Assembly: GCA_015654715.1 (NCBI GenBank)
Contig: JAATGK010000465.1
Location: 1 to 5,204 of the forward strand
Source of the DNA: Alphaproteobacteria bacterium
GTDB taxonomy: Bacteria > Pseudomonadota > Alphaproteobacteria > Micropepsales > Micropepsaceae
DNA length: 5,204 nucleotides
Direction of reading: 5' to 3'
Shown: positions 1 through 5,090 of the stretch, piece after piece
Numbering within the stretch: position 1 is the first letter of the stretch
How the letters are laid out: every line of letters begins with the position of its first letter
Made by a program: the position numbers and the translations under genes
Notes under the pieces: generated by a model
Seen by the model: only the letters and a program-made list of their open reading frames with translations
Database searches by the model: none
What the model was told of the DNA's origin: nothing

Positions 1-936
1 CCGTCGCTGAAACCGTCGCTGCGCAGCCGTATCCTCGCGTGGATGGCGCGGCGCTTCGGACCCGGCATGGTGCTGCCGACGATCAATGCGCAAGAGCAGA
101 CCGACAGCGGCGCCTACGACGCTCAGAGCGAAGCCATCGCCGGCGGCTTGCCGCAGGCCGAACGCAGCCACGCCCGCATCATCAACGCACTCGCCGGGCA
201 GAAGGGCCCGCTCGCCGGCGGTACCCTGGCGCGGCTGGAAGGGCGCCATCGCGGGCTCGGCGGCAATGCGCTGCGCGCCGCGGTCTTGGGCGCCAATGAC
301 GGGCTGGTCTCCAATATGAGTCTGGTGATGGGCGTTGCCGGGGCCTTTGCCAACAGCCATGTCGTGCTGCTGACCGGGTTGGCGGGGCTGGCCGCCGGGG
401 CTTGCTCAATGGCGATGGGCGAATGGCTGTCGGTCGCCACCGCGCGCGAAAGCTTCGAGCGCCAGATCGCGACCGAGGCCGAAGAGCTCGCCGAAGTGCC
501 GGAAGAGGAAATGGAAGAACTGGCGCTGATCTATCAGTCCAAAGGTCTGTCGGAGGCGACCGCCCGCACCATGGCGAGCCAGCTCATCACCAACAAGGAT
601 TCGGCGCTCGACACTTTGGCGCGCGAAGAACTCGGCATCGATCCGAACGGACTTGGCGGTTCGCCGTGGACCGCGGCGGCGACGTCGTTCGGCCTCTTCG
701 CGGCGGGCGCAATCTTCCCGATCTTGCCGTTTATTCTCGGCTACAGCGGCACTCAGGCGGTGCTCGGCAGCTTGGCGGTGAGCGGCATCGCGCTGATGGC
801 GATCGGCAGCGCCACCGCCTTGTTCACCGGCGGATCGATGTTCCGTCTGGCGCTGCGCAGCCTCGCCTTCGGCTACGCCGCGGGCGGTATCACTTTTGTG
901 CTCGGCAAACTCGTCGGCGTTGCGGTGGGGGGCTGA
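1..936 (+). CDS. VIT1/CCC1-family iron/manganese transporter, 5'-truncated, probably ferritin-like fused form
   Basis: This is an inner-membrane transporter of the VIT1/CCC1 family, which moves Fe2+ or Mn2+ out of the cytoplasm. The frame is open from base 1, so the gene starts outside the window. The ATG at 43 is internal in my reading, because the residues before it and up to about residue 70 resemble the linker of proteins that carry an N-terminal ferritin-like (rubrerythrin/MbfA-type) domain. Numbering from that ATG, the core begins at about residue 77. The motif GANDGLVSN (83-91) holds the conserved transport Asp (D86), and MAMGEW (123-128) holds the conserved Met and Glu of helix 2. An acidic cytosolic region rich in Glu (136-159), as in the metal-binding helices of plant VIT1, is followed by hydrophobic helices at about 211-232, 238-261 and 270-295. 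Family assignment is firm; metal preference and the ferritin-like domain upstream are inferred. Confidence 0.9.
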   Translation, partial: PSLKPSLRSRILAWMARRFGPGMVLPTINAQEQTDSGAYDAQSEAIAGGLPQAERSHARIINALAGQKGPLAGGTLARLEGRHRGLGGNALRAAVLGANDGLVSNMSLVMGVAGAFANSHVVLLTGLAGLAAGACSMAMGEWLSVATARESFERQIATEAEELAEVPEEEMEELALIYQSKGLSEATARTMASQLITNKDSALDTLAREELGIDPNGLGGSPWTAAATSFGLFAAGAIFPILPFILGYSGTQAVLGSLAVSGIALMAIGSATALFTGGSMFRLALRSLAFGYAAGGITFVLGKLVGVAVGG

Positions 937-942
937 GCGGGC

Positions 943-976
943 AAAAAGAAAGCCCTCCGGATCGCTCCGGAGGGCT
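943..976 (-). terminator. Rho-independent terminator for the SDR operon
   Basis: A perfect 11-bp stem (951-961 with 966-976, AGCCCTCCGGA) has a 4-base loop. Read on the minus strand it is followed by the U-rich tract TTCTTTTTG (950-942), the classic intrinsic terminator layout, about 50 bases after the stop of the first SDR gene. On the plus strand the hairpin lies 14 bases after the transporter stop but no T-run follows it, so termination in that direction would be weaker. Confidence 0.85.
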
Positions 977-978
977 TG

Positions 979-1018
979 GCGCGGAAGGGGGAGGAGGGGG
1001 GCTCTGCTGCTTCCGCGC
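979..1018. repeat. Second inverted repeat in the convergent gap
   Basis: GCGCGGAAG (979-987) and its exact complement CTTCCGCGC (1010-1018) form a 9-bp stem. The 22-base loop is very G-rich on the plus strand: G runs of 5, 2 and 6 separated by single A. No T-run follows on either side. It may assist transcript ending or 3'-end protection of either convergent mRNA; no function can be assigned from sequence. Confidence 0.5.
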
Positions 1019-1025
1019 GGAAAAA

Positions 1026-1778
1026 TCAAATCTGGGACATGCCGCCATCGGCGACGAGATCGGTGCCGGTGGTGTAGCTGGAGTCATCGGACGCCAAGAA
1101 CAAGATCGCCTTGGCCATCTCCTCCGGACGACCGATGCGGCCGAGCGGAACTTGCGAGGCGAATTGCTGCTTGGCAGCCGCCGCGGCTTTGGGGTCGGGA
1201 ATGATCGTCTCGAAAATCGGTGTGTCGATCGGGCCGGGGCTCAGCGTATTGACGCGAATGCCGCGGTCCTTGAACTCCGCCGCCCAGGTGCGCGCAAAGG
1301 ATCGTACCGCCGCTTTGGTCGACGAATAAACCGCAAAGCCGGGAATGCCGGCATATTGGGCGTTGGATGCCACCAGCACGATGGCGCCGCCGTTGCGCAA
1401 GAGATTGATGGCCTTCTGCACGGTGAAGAACAGGCCGCGCACATTGACGTTGTAGGTTTTGTCGAAATGCTCGGGTGTGGCGTCGGCAGTCGGCACCAGC
1501 TCGCCGATTCCGGCATTGGCGACGACGATGTCGAGATGGCCCTTTTCGCGCTTGACGGTGTCGTACAGCCGGTCGAGGTCTTCAAGTTTGGCAACATCGC
1601 CTTGCACCGCGGTGACGTTCGTGCCGATCAGCTTGACCGCTTTGTCGAGCTCATTCTGGCGCCGCCCGGAGATGAAGACATAAGCCCCTTCAGCGACGAA
1701 TTTCTGCGCGGTGGCGAGTCCGATGCCGGTCGAGCCGCCGGTGACGACCGCTACTTTGCCTGTCAATTTTCCCGTCAT
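1026..1778 (-). CDS. Classical short-chain dehydrogenase/reductase (SDR), promoter-distal copy
   Basis: A 250-residue cytosolic NAD(P)-dependent oxidoreductase of the classical SDR family, at the usual length. The Rossmann dinucleotide motif TGGSTGIG is at 13-20, and GRR at 38-40 after strand beta-2 favours NADP(H). NAG is at 88-90. The catalytic set is Asn112, Ser138, Tyr151 and Lys155 (YSSTK, Ser-Tyr spacing 13), with PG at 181-182 and a C-terminal DGG. The start is the ATG at 1778 because AAGGA (1790-1786) sits 7 bases upstream and the paralogue starts at the same place. A longer frame from 1838 would overlap the preceding gene and adds residues unlike the family. It is second in a two-gene operon, 31 bases after its paralogue, and ends before a terminator. 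The substrate cannot be read from sequence; an aldehyde, ketone or quinone is plausible from the HxlR context. Confidence 0.93.
   Translation of the reverse strand: MTGKLTGKVAVVTGGSTGIGLATAQKFVAEGAYVFISGRRQNELDKAVKLIGTNVTAVQGDVAKLEDLDRLYDTVKREKGHLDIVVANAGIGELVPTADATPEHFDKTYNVNVRGLFFTVQKAINLLRNGGAIVLVASNAQYAGIPGFAVYSSTKAAVRSFARTWAAEFKDRGIRVNTLSPGPIDTPIFETIIPDPKAAAAAKQQFASQVPLGRIGRPEEMAKAILFLASDDSSYTTGTDLVADGGMSQI
1655..1744. repeat. Near-identical block shared with 2442-2531 (SDR paralogue)
   Basis: This 90-base stretch matches 2442-2531 with 87 identities (differences at 1692, 1716 and 1719), in direct orientation at an offset of 787. It encodes about residues 12-41 of both SDR proteins, covering the nucleotide-binding motif through GRR. 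The flanking coding sequence of the two genes is clearly more diverged, so this block stands out as the most conserved DNA between the copies. Confidence 0.85.
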
Positions 1779-1809
1779 GAAATTTTCCTTTTTGGGGCGC
1801 CGACGCGCC

Positions 1810-2565
1810 TTAAAGCTGGGTGATGCCGCCATCGACAATCAGGTCAAAGCCGGTAACGAAAGCGGAGGCATCCGAGGCGAGATAGAGCGCGGCCTCGGCA
1901 ATGTCTTCGGGGCGGCCCAAGCGGGCGAGCGGCACCATGGCCGTGAATTGCTGGCGGGCGGTTTCGGCACCGGTCGGCGAGGATTCGAGCAAGCGGTTGA
2001 TCATCGGCGTTTCGATCGGGCCCGGGCTGACGGCATTGACGCGAATGCCGCGATCCTTGAATTCGGCCGCCCAGGTCCGCACGAAGGCGCGCACCGCGCC
2101 CTTGGTTCCGGAATAGACCGCGCCGCCGGGAAAACCTTTGTACTGCACGATCGAGGCAATCGCGACGATGGCGCCGCCGTCGTTCAGGAGCTTCAATGCC
2201 TTCTGCACCGTGAAGAAGGCGCCGCGGACGTTAACGTCGAAGACCTTGGCGAAATGCTCCGGCGTGGCATCGGCCGTCAATGCCTGATCGCCAATACCGG
2301 CATTGGCCACGAGGATGTCGATCTTGCCCTTTTCGCGCGCCACGGTTTCGTAGAGCTTGTCGATGTCGGCGAGCTTGGCGACGTCGCTCTGCACCGCGGT
2401 GACGTTCTTGCCGATCAGCTTGACTGCCTTGTCGAGCTCGCTCTGGCGCCGCCCGGAGATGAAGACATAAGCCCCTTCGGCGACGAATTTCTGCGCGGTG
2501 GCCAGCCCGATGCCGGTCGAGCCGCCGGTGATGACGGCGATTTTGCCGTCGAGTTTGCCTGACAT
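1810..2565 (-). CDS. Classical short-chain dehydrogenase/reductase (SDR), promoter-proximal copy
   Basis: A 251-residue cytosolic classical SDR, about 70% identical to the next gene by hand alignment. It has TGGSTGIG at 13-20, GRR at 38-40 (NADP(H) likely), NAG at 88-90, and catalytic Asn112, Ser138, Tyr151 and Lys155 (YSGTK), so it appears active. The paralogues differ most in the segment after PG (about 184-205), which forms the substrate-binding loop in this family, and around 139-149, so substrate range may have split. The ATG at 2565 is chosen because AAGGGG (2578-2573) lies 7 bases upstream and the N-terminus aligns with the paralogue; an upstream ATG at 2604 adds 13 residues without family similarity. 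It is transcribed away from the HxlR gene and is the first gene after the shared regulatory region. Confidence 0.93.
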   Translation of the reverse strand: MSGKLDGKIAVITGGSTGIGLATAQKFVAEGAYVFISGRRQSELDKAVKLIGKNVTAVQSDVAKLADIDKLYETVAREKGKIDILVANAGIGDQALTADATPEHFAKVFDVNVRGAFFTVQKALKLLNDGGAIVAIASIVQYKGFPGGAVYSGTKGAVRAFVRTWAAEFKDRGIRVNAVSPGPIETPMINRLLESSPTGAETARQQFTAMVPLARLGRPEDIAEAALYLASDASAFVTGFDLIVDGGITQL

Positions 2566-2632
2566 GATGCTTCCCCTTGGAGCTGCGGTTGCGTGACACT
2601 CCATGTGGGTGGTACTTGTTTGCCGTGCCAGT

Positions 2633-2650
2633 ACTTACCTTTTGGTATGT
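2633..2650. promoter_or_regulatory. Candidate HxlR operator 1
   Basis: ACTTACCTTTTGGTATGT is an imperfect palindrome: 7-base arms matching at 6 of 7 positions around a TTTT centre. It has the same architecture as the second site 40 bp downstream (shared pattern ACnnACy-TTTT-GGTnnGT). Winged-helix dimers of the HxlR family bind sites of this kind in the divergent region next to their own gene. That this regulator binds here is inferred. Confidence 0.6.
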
Positions 2651-2672
2651 GAGAAACTTTTTTCCGGCTGAC

Positions 2673-2690
2673 ACGAACTTTTTGGTTCGT
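2673..2690. promoter_or_regulatory. Candidate HxlR operator 2
   Basis: ACGAACTTTTTGGTTCGT is an imperfect palindrome with arms ACGAACT and GGTTCGT (6 of 7 matching) around TTTT. It lies 14 bases before the HxlR start codon and just before its ribosome-binding site, so occupancy would probably block transcription of the regulator gene. It repeats the layout of operator 1 exactly 40 bp away, close to four helical turns. Confidence 0.6.
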
Positions 2691-2703
2691 ATGGGAGTCC
2701 CCG

Positions 2704-3057
2704 ATGGGCAAGCGCAAGAAGATCTACAGTTGCGGGCTGGAAGCGGCGCTGGCCGTGATCGGCGGCAAATGGAAGTTTCTGATCCTGTGGACGCTGGCGA
2801 ACGGCGGCCCGGTCCGCTTCGGCGATTTGCGCCGCGCCGTCGCCGGCATCAGCGAAAAGATGCTGATTCAGGAGCTGAAAGAAATGCAACTCGACGGCAT
2901 CGTGGCACGCAAGGACTATCGCCAAGTGCCGCCGCGGGTCGAATACAGCCTGTCGGGTTTCGGGGTGGAACTCGCCGAAGCGACCAAGCCGCTGTGCGCC
3001 TGGGGCACCAAACACATCAACCGCATCGGGGCGCTACCGACGCAGATGGCGGCGTGA
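2704..3057 (+). CDS. HxlR-family winged-helix transcriptional regulator
   Basis: A 117-residue MarR-like dimeric DNA-binding protein of the HxlR family, normal length. Visible marks are YSCGLEAALAVIGGKW (8-23) with the conserved cysteine C10, a helix-turn-helix with recognition helix about 50-61 (SEKMLIQELKEM), and a wing ending in the family hallmark PPRVEYSLSGFG (76-87). A second cysteine is C98. In HxlR relatives such as YodB and HypR the N-terminal cysteine senses quinones, aldehydes or hypochlorite, so C10 may do so here; that is inference. The ATG at 2704 has GGGAG 6 bases upstream; an ATG at 2691 is out of frame. The gene is divergent from the SDR pair, its likely target, and probably represses itself too. 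Confidence 0.92.
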   Translation: MGKRKKIYSCGLEAALAVIGGKWKFLILWTLANGGPVRFGDLRRAVAGISEKMLIQELKEMQLDGIVARKDYRQVPPRVEYSLSGFGVELAEATKPLCAWGTKHINRIGALPTQMAA

Positions 3058-3459
3058 TCAGCGCCGCCAGTTTTCGAGTTTCAGGCCTTCGATGCGCGCG
3101 AACTCGCGCACATTATCGGTGACCAGCGTGGCGTCGAGCGCCAGGGCATGAGCGGCAATCAACAAGTCGTTGGCGCCGATGGGCGTACCGGCGTTTTCGA
3201 GCGCAACGCGGATATTCGCATAGACTTCATCCGCAGGAGGCTCGAATGGCAAGACGACCGTACGCGCGACGAAATCTTCGATGGCCTGGGAGAGGACGAT
3301 TGACTTACGCTTGACTGCGCCAAACCGCATTTCGGCTACAACGATGATGCTGACTGCGATGTTGTCCAACCCAACTTCTCTAATCCGGTCGTTGACGGGC
3401 CCGGTTGGGTATCGCAGCAGATGCGAGACGATATTCGTGTCGAGAAAGTAAAGGGTCAC
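3058..3459 (-). CDS. vapC: VapC-type PIN-domain toxin ribonuclease
   Basis: A 133-residue PIN-domain endoribonuclease, the toxin of a type II VapBC pair; family members cut tRNA or rRNA and stop translation. The acidic metal-binding residues expected of a PIN domain are D7 (LDTN at 6-9), E43 (VAEMRFG), D98 (GANDLLIAAHA) and D115 (TDN at 114-116). The end, REFARIEGLKLENW, is typical of VapC/FitB-like proteins, so it looks intact. The start is GTG at 3459 and overlaps the antitoxin stop in the sequence GTGA, which implies translational coupling. Its stop codon abuts the stop of the convergent HxlR gene with no base between. The target RNA cannot be predicted here. Confidence 0.93.
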   Translation of the reverse strand: MTLYFLDTNIVSHLLRYPTGPVNDRIREVGLDNIAVSIIVVAEMRFGAVKRKSIVLSQAIEDFVARTVVLPFEPPADEVYANIRVALENAGTPIGANDLLIAAHALALDATLVTDNVREFARIEGLKLENWRR

Positions 3460-3692
3460 AGATCGACCGGCTCCGGCGGGGGATCCGGGATTTCCGGGAA
3501 ATCCTCTTCGATCGGCTCAAGTGTCGCCAGCCATTCGAGCAGGTTTGTTTTTTTTTCTGCCGGTTCGATGATCAGCTTGTCGCCTTCCTTGCGCATGATG
3601 GCTTCCTCGCCTGGAAGCTCGAACTCCCGGGGGATACGGACGGCCTGATTGCGGCCGTTGCGGAAGAGGCGGACAGAACGCTGACTGTTCAT
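3456..3692 (-). CDS. vapB: VapB-type AbrB-fold antitoxin
   Basis: A 78-residue antitoxin that should neutralise VapC and, with it, repress the operon. Residues about 5-45 form the AbrB/SpoVT DNA-binding hairpin (VRLFRNGRNQAVRIPREFELPG, then a KLIIEP strand). Residues 50-78 (LLEWLATLEP, then an acidic proline-rich tail) are the likely toxin-binding part. The ATG at 3692 is the only usable start: an in-frame TAG lies 12 bases upstream. No Shine-Dalgarno is seen because a palindrome directly precedes the ATG. Between the two parts, a run of nine A (coding strand, 3556-3548) encodes EKKT at 46-49; this is unusual in so GC-rich a gene. The stop overlaps the vapC start by 4 bases. Confidence 0.92.
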   Translation of the reverse strand: MNSQRSVRLFRNGRNQAVRIPREFELPGEEAIMRKEGDKLIIEPAEKKTNLLEWLATLEPIEEDFPEIPDPPPEPVDL

Positions 3693-3715
3693 GGCATATG
3701 CCTATAGCATATGCC
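3693..3715. promoter_or_regulatory. vapBC autoregulatory operator (perfect palindrome)
   Basis: GGCATATGC (3693-3701) and GCATATGCC (3707-3715) are exact inverted repeats around the 5-base spacer CTATA. The palindrome ends exactly one base before the vapB ATG. VapB dimers of the AbrB fold typically bind such inverted repeats over their own promoter, so this is the expected site of VapBC autorepression. Confidence 0.85.
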
Positions 3716-3729
3716 AACCTGAAGCACAA
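3701..3729 (-). promoter_or_regulatory. Putative vapBC promoter
   Basis: On the minus strand TTGTGC (3729-3724) is followed after 17 bases by TATAGG (3706-3701), a moderate sigma-70-like pair whose -10 box lies in the operator centre. The predicted transcript start falls within a few bases of the vapB ATG (3692), which would make the mRNA leaderless or nearly so. Match to consensus is only partial. Confidence 0.45.
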
Positions 3730-3737
3730 CCTATACG

Positions 3738-3769
3738 AAAAAAAAGGCCCAGGTTTCCCTGGGCCTTTT
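3738..3769 (-). terminator. Rho-independent terminator of the rpsF-rpsR-rplI operon
   Basis: A 12-bp stem (3742-3753 with 3758-3769; core AGGCCCAGG/CCTGGGCCT) closes a loop that reads GAAA on the minus strand, a GNRA tetraloop. A run of eight T follows on the minus strand (complement of A at 3738-3745). It lies about 25 bases after the rplI stop. The plus-strand read also ends in TTTT, so it could act weakly both ways. Confidence 0.93.
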
Positions 3770-3794
3770 CCAATTTTGGATAGAAGCGAACGCC

Positions 3795-4394
3795 TTACTC
3801 TTCGGCCTTCGTTTCGGTCTCTTCTTCGGCTTCATCGGCGTTGAGGCCGGCGCCTTCTTCGAAGAGTTCCTCGGCGGCGACCACGGCCTCTTCGACCTCG
3901 GTTTTCTCGGCGAGAACGTCCTCACCGCGCGCCTGGCGTTCGGCTTCTTCTTCGGTGCGGGCGACATTGAGCGTGACGGTGACGCGCACTTCCGGATGCA
4001 GCACGACGGTGACCGGGACCAGACCGATGGTCTTGACCGGCTTGTCGAGCGGCACCTGGTTGCGGTTGACGGTGAAGCCGCCCTTGGTGATGGCGTCGGC
4101 GATATCGCGCGGCGACACCGAACCATAGAGCTGGCCGCGATCGCCGGCCTGACGCAGCAGCGCGAAGATCTGGCCTTTCAGCTTGCCGGCAACGGCCTCG
4201 GCGTCTTTCTTGCGTTCGAGGTTGTTGGCTTCGAGCTGCGACTTTTGCGTCGTGAAGAATTCCCGGTTCGCCTTGGTGGCGCGCAGGGCCTTCTTTTCGG
4301 GCAACAGGAAGTTGCGGGCGAACCCGTCCTTCACTTTCACTTCGTCGCCCATTTGGCCGAGTTTCTCGACCCGTTCGAGCAGGATGACTTGCAT
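3795..4394 (-). CDS. rplI: 50S ribosomal protein L9
   Basis: L9 binds 23S rRNA near the base of the L1 stalk and helps keep the reading frame. At 199 residues it is about 50 longer than the E. coli form. The N-terminal domain is clear: [19 protein letters not shown] (1-19) and [12 protein letters not shown] (21-32). A long connecting helix (about 41-75) leads to the C-terminal domain (about 80-147; [16 protein letters not shown]). Residues 148-199 form an extra tail with 22 acidic residues, 20 of them Glu, a kind of extension common in alphaproteobacterial L9. The ATG at 4394 follows the strong site TAGGAGGG, whose TAG is the stop codon of rpsR, so translation is probably coupled. It is last in the operon, followed by a strong terminator. 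Confidence 0.97.
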   Translation of the reverse strand: MQVILLERVEKLGQMGDEVKVKDGFARNFLLPEKKALRATKANREFFTTQKSQLEANNLERKKDAEAVAGKLKGQIFALLRQAGDRGQLYGSVSPRDIADAITKGGFTVNRNQVPLDKPVKTIGLVPVTVVLHPEVRVTVTLNVARTEEEAERQARGEDVLAEKTEVEEAVVAAEELFEEGAGLNADEAEEETETKAEE

Positions 4395-4404
4395 GTTTTC
4401 CCTC

Positions 4405-4719
4405 CTACTCGATCACGTAGGGAAGCAGCGCCATGAAGCGGGCGCGCTTGATGGCCTTGGCCAAAATGCGCTGCTTCTTGGCGGAAACCGCCGTGATGCG
4501 GCTGGGTACGATCTTGCCGCGTTCGGAGATGAAGCGCTGCAGCAGCTTCACGTCCTTGTAATCGATTTTCGGTGCACCGGCGCCCGAGAAGGGGCAGGTT
4601 TTCTTGCGGCGGAAGAAGGGACGGCGCTGGCCGCCCGCTCCACCATGACCGCCCTCGCGGTCGCCGCCGCCGCTGCGTTCGTGGCGATCACCGCCACCGG
4701 AATGTCCGCCGAAGCTCAT
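4405..4719 (-). CDS. rpsR: 30S ribosomal protein S18
   Basis: S18 binds the central domain of 16S rRNA as a heterodimer with S6. The conserved core begins at about residue 31: [15 protein letters not shown] (32-46), [19 protein letters not shown] (52-70), [13 protein letters not shown] (72-84), then a basic helix ending LLPYVIE. The first 30 residues are a flexible extension with 14 Gly plus His, Arg and Asp. At 104 residues it is longer than the roughly 75-residue E. coli protein. The start at 4719 has AGGAG 8 bases upstream and overlaps the rpsF stop in ATGA; no other ATG precedes the core. It lies between rpsF and rplI, 10 bases from the latter. Confidence 0.97.
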   Translation of the reverse strand: MSFGGHSGGGDRHERSGGGDREGGHGGAGGQRRPFFRRKKTCPFSGAGAPKIDYKDVKLLQRFISERGKIVPSRITAVSAKKQRILAKAIKRARFMALLPYVIE

Positions 4720-5090
4720 TGTGCGGTCTCCTCTTTCACGGCTTCGCCTTCCGGCTTGCCGTCGCCACGATCGTCACGACGCGTCTTGGACGAGGACTGC
4801 TCGAACGCATCCACCTTGACGGTGAGGAAGCGCAGCACGTCTTCGTTGATCTTGAGCTGACGTTCCAGCTCGATAACGGCCTTGGCGGGGGCGTTGATGT
4901 TGAGGAGCACATAATGCCCCTTGCGATTCTTCTTGATGCGGTAGGCGAGGCCGCGAAGGCCCCAATATTCCTGCTTCTCGACCTTGCCGCCTTCGCCTTC
5001 GACGATGGTTTTGAGGTGGGTCGCCAGGGCGTCGACCTGTTGCGCGCTGATGTCCTGGCGCGCGATCAGAAGATGCTCGTAGAGAGCCAT
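4716..5090 (-). CDS. rpsF: 30S ribosomal protein S6
   Basis: S6 joins the 30S platform as a dimer with S18. The 124-residue protein starts [15 protein letters not shown] and carries the S6 signature [20 protein letters not shown] (41-60), with core strands to about 95 ([12 protein letters not shown]). A charged tail (100-124) ends in an acidic stretch. The ATG at 5090 is chosen because the family begins MxxYEH and AAGGA lies 5 bases upstream. A longer frame from 5141 adds 17 residues unlike the family and would run through the leader hairpin. It is first in the operon rpsF-rpsR-rplI and overlaps rpsR by 4 bases. Confidence 0.97.
   Translation of the reverse strand: MALYEHLLIARQDISAQQVDALATHLKTIVEGEGGKVEKQEYWGLRGLAYRIKKNRKGHYVLLNINAPAKAVIELERQLKINEDVLRFLTVKVDAFEQSSSKTRRDDRGDGKPEGEAVKEETAQ

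Larger units (their letters stand above)
2566..2703. promoter_or_regulatory. Divergent SDR/hxlR intergenic control region
   Basis: This 138-base region separates the minus-strand SDR pair from the plus-strand HxlR gene and must hold both promoters. Between about 2630 and 2690 it is more AT-rich than its surroundings. It contains two related palindromes (listed separately), a direct repeat GTACTT at 2612-2617 and 2631-2636, and an inverted pair GTACT/AGTAC at 2612-2616 and 2630-2634. I could not assign -35 and -10 boxes with confidence on either strand. The HxlR ribosome-binding site is GGGAG at 2693-2697. Confidence 0.7.

Noticed and set aside
402..1823. Long plus-strand open frame of 473 codons
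   Set aside because: It runs across the end of the transporter gene in another frame and antisense to the first SDR gene. Its translation is Arg/Gly-rich with no family features; GC-rich codon use on the opposite strand leaves such frames open.
1779..1838. Upstream ATG (1838) giving a 20-residue longer first SDR protein
   Set aside because: It overlaps the preceding gene and lacks family similarity; the ATG at 1778 has a well-placed AAGGA.
1711..2562. Plus-strand open frame of 283 codons antisense to the second SDR gene
   Set aside because: Its protein resembles the antisense translation of the other SDR gene only because the two SDR genes are paralogues. No domain is recognisable, and the SDR reading has full catalytic motifs.
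2612..2634. GTACT/AGTAC inverted pair as a third operator
   Set aside because: Arms are only 5 bp with a 13-base spacer and lack the TTTT-centred pattern of the other two sites; this could occur by chance.
2577..3122. Plus-strand frame of 181 codons over the HxlR gene
   Set aside because: It is out of frame with the clear HxlR protein, starts inside the SDR ribosome-binding site and has low-complexity Arg/Gly content.
3517..3729. 70-codon minus-strand frame overlapping vapB
   Set aside because: It is the -1 shadow of vapB with a start inside the promoter. It is of interest only as the tail that would follow slippage at the A run.
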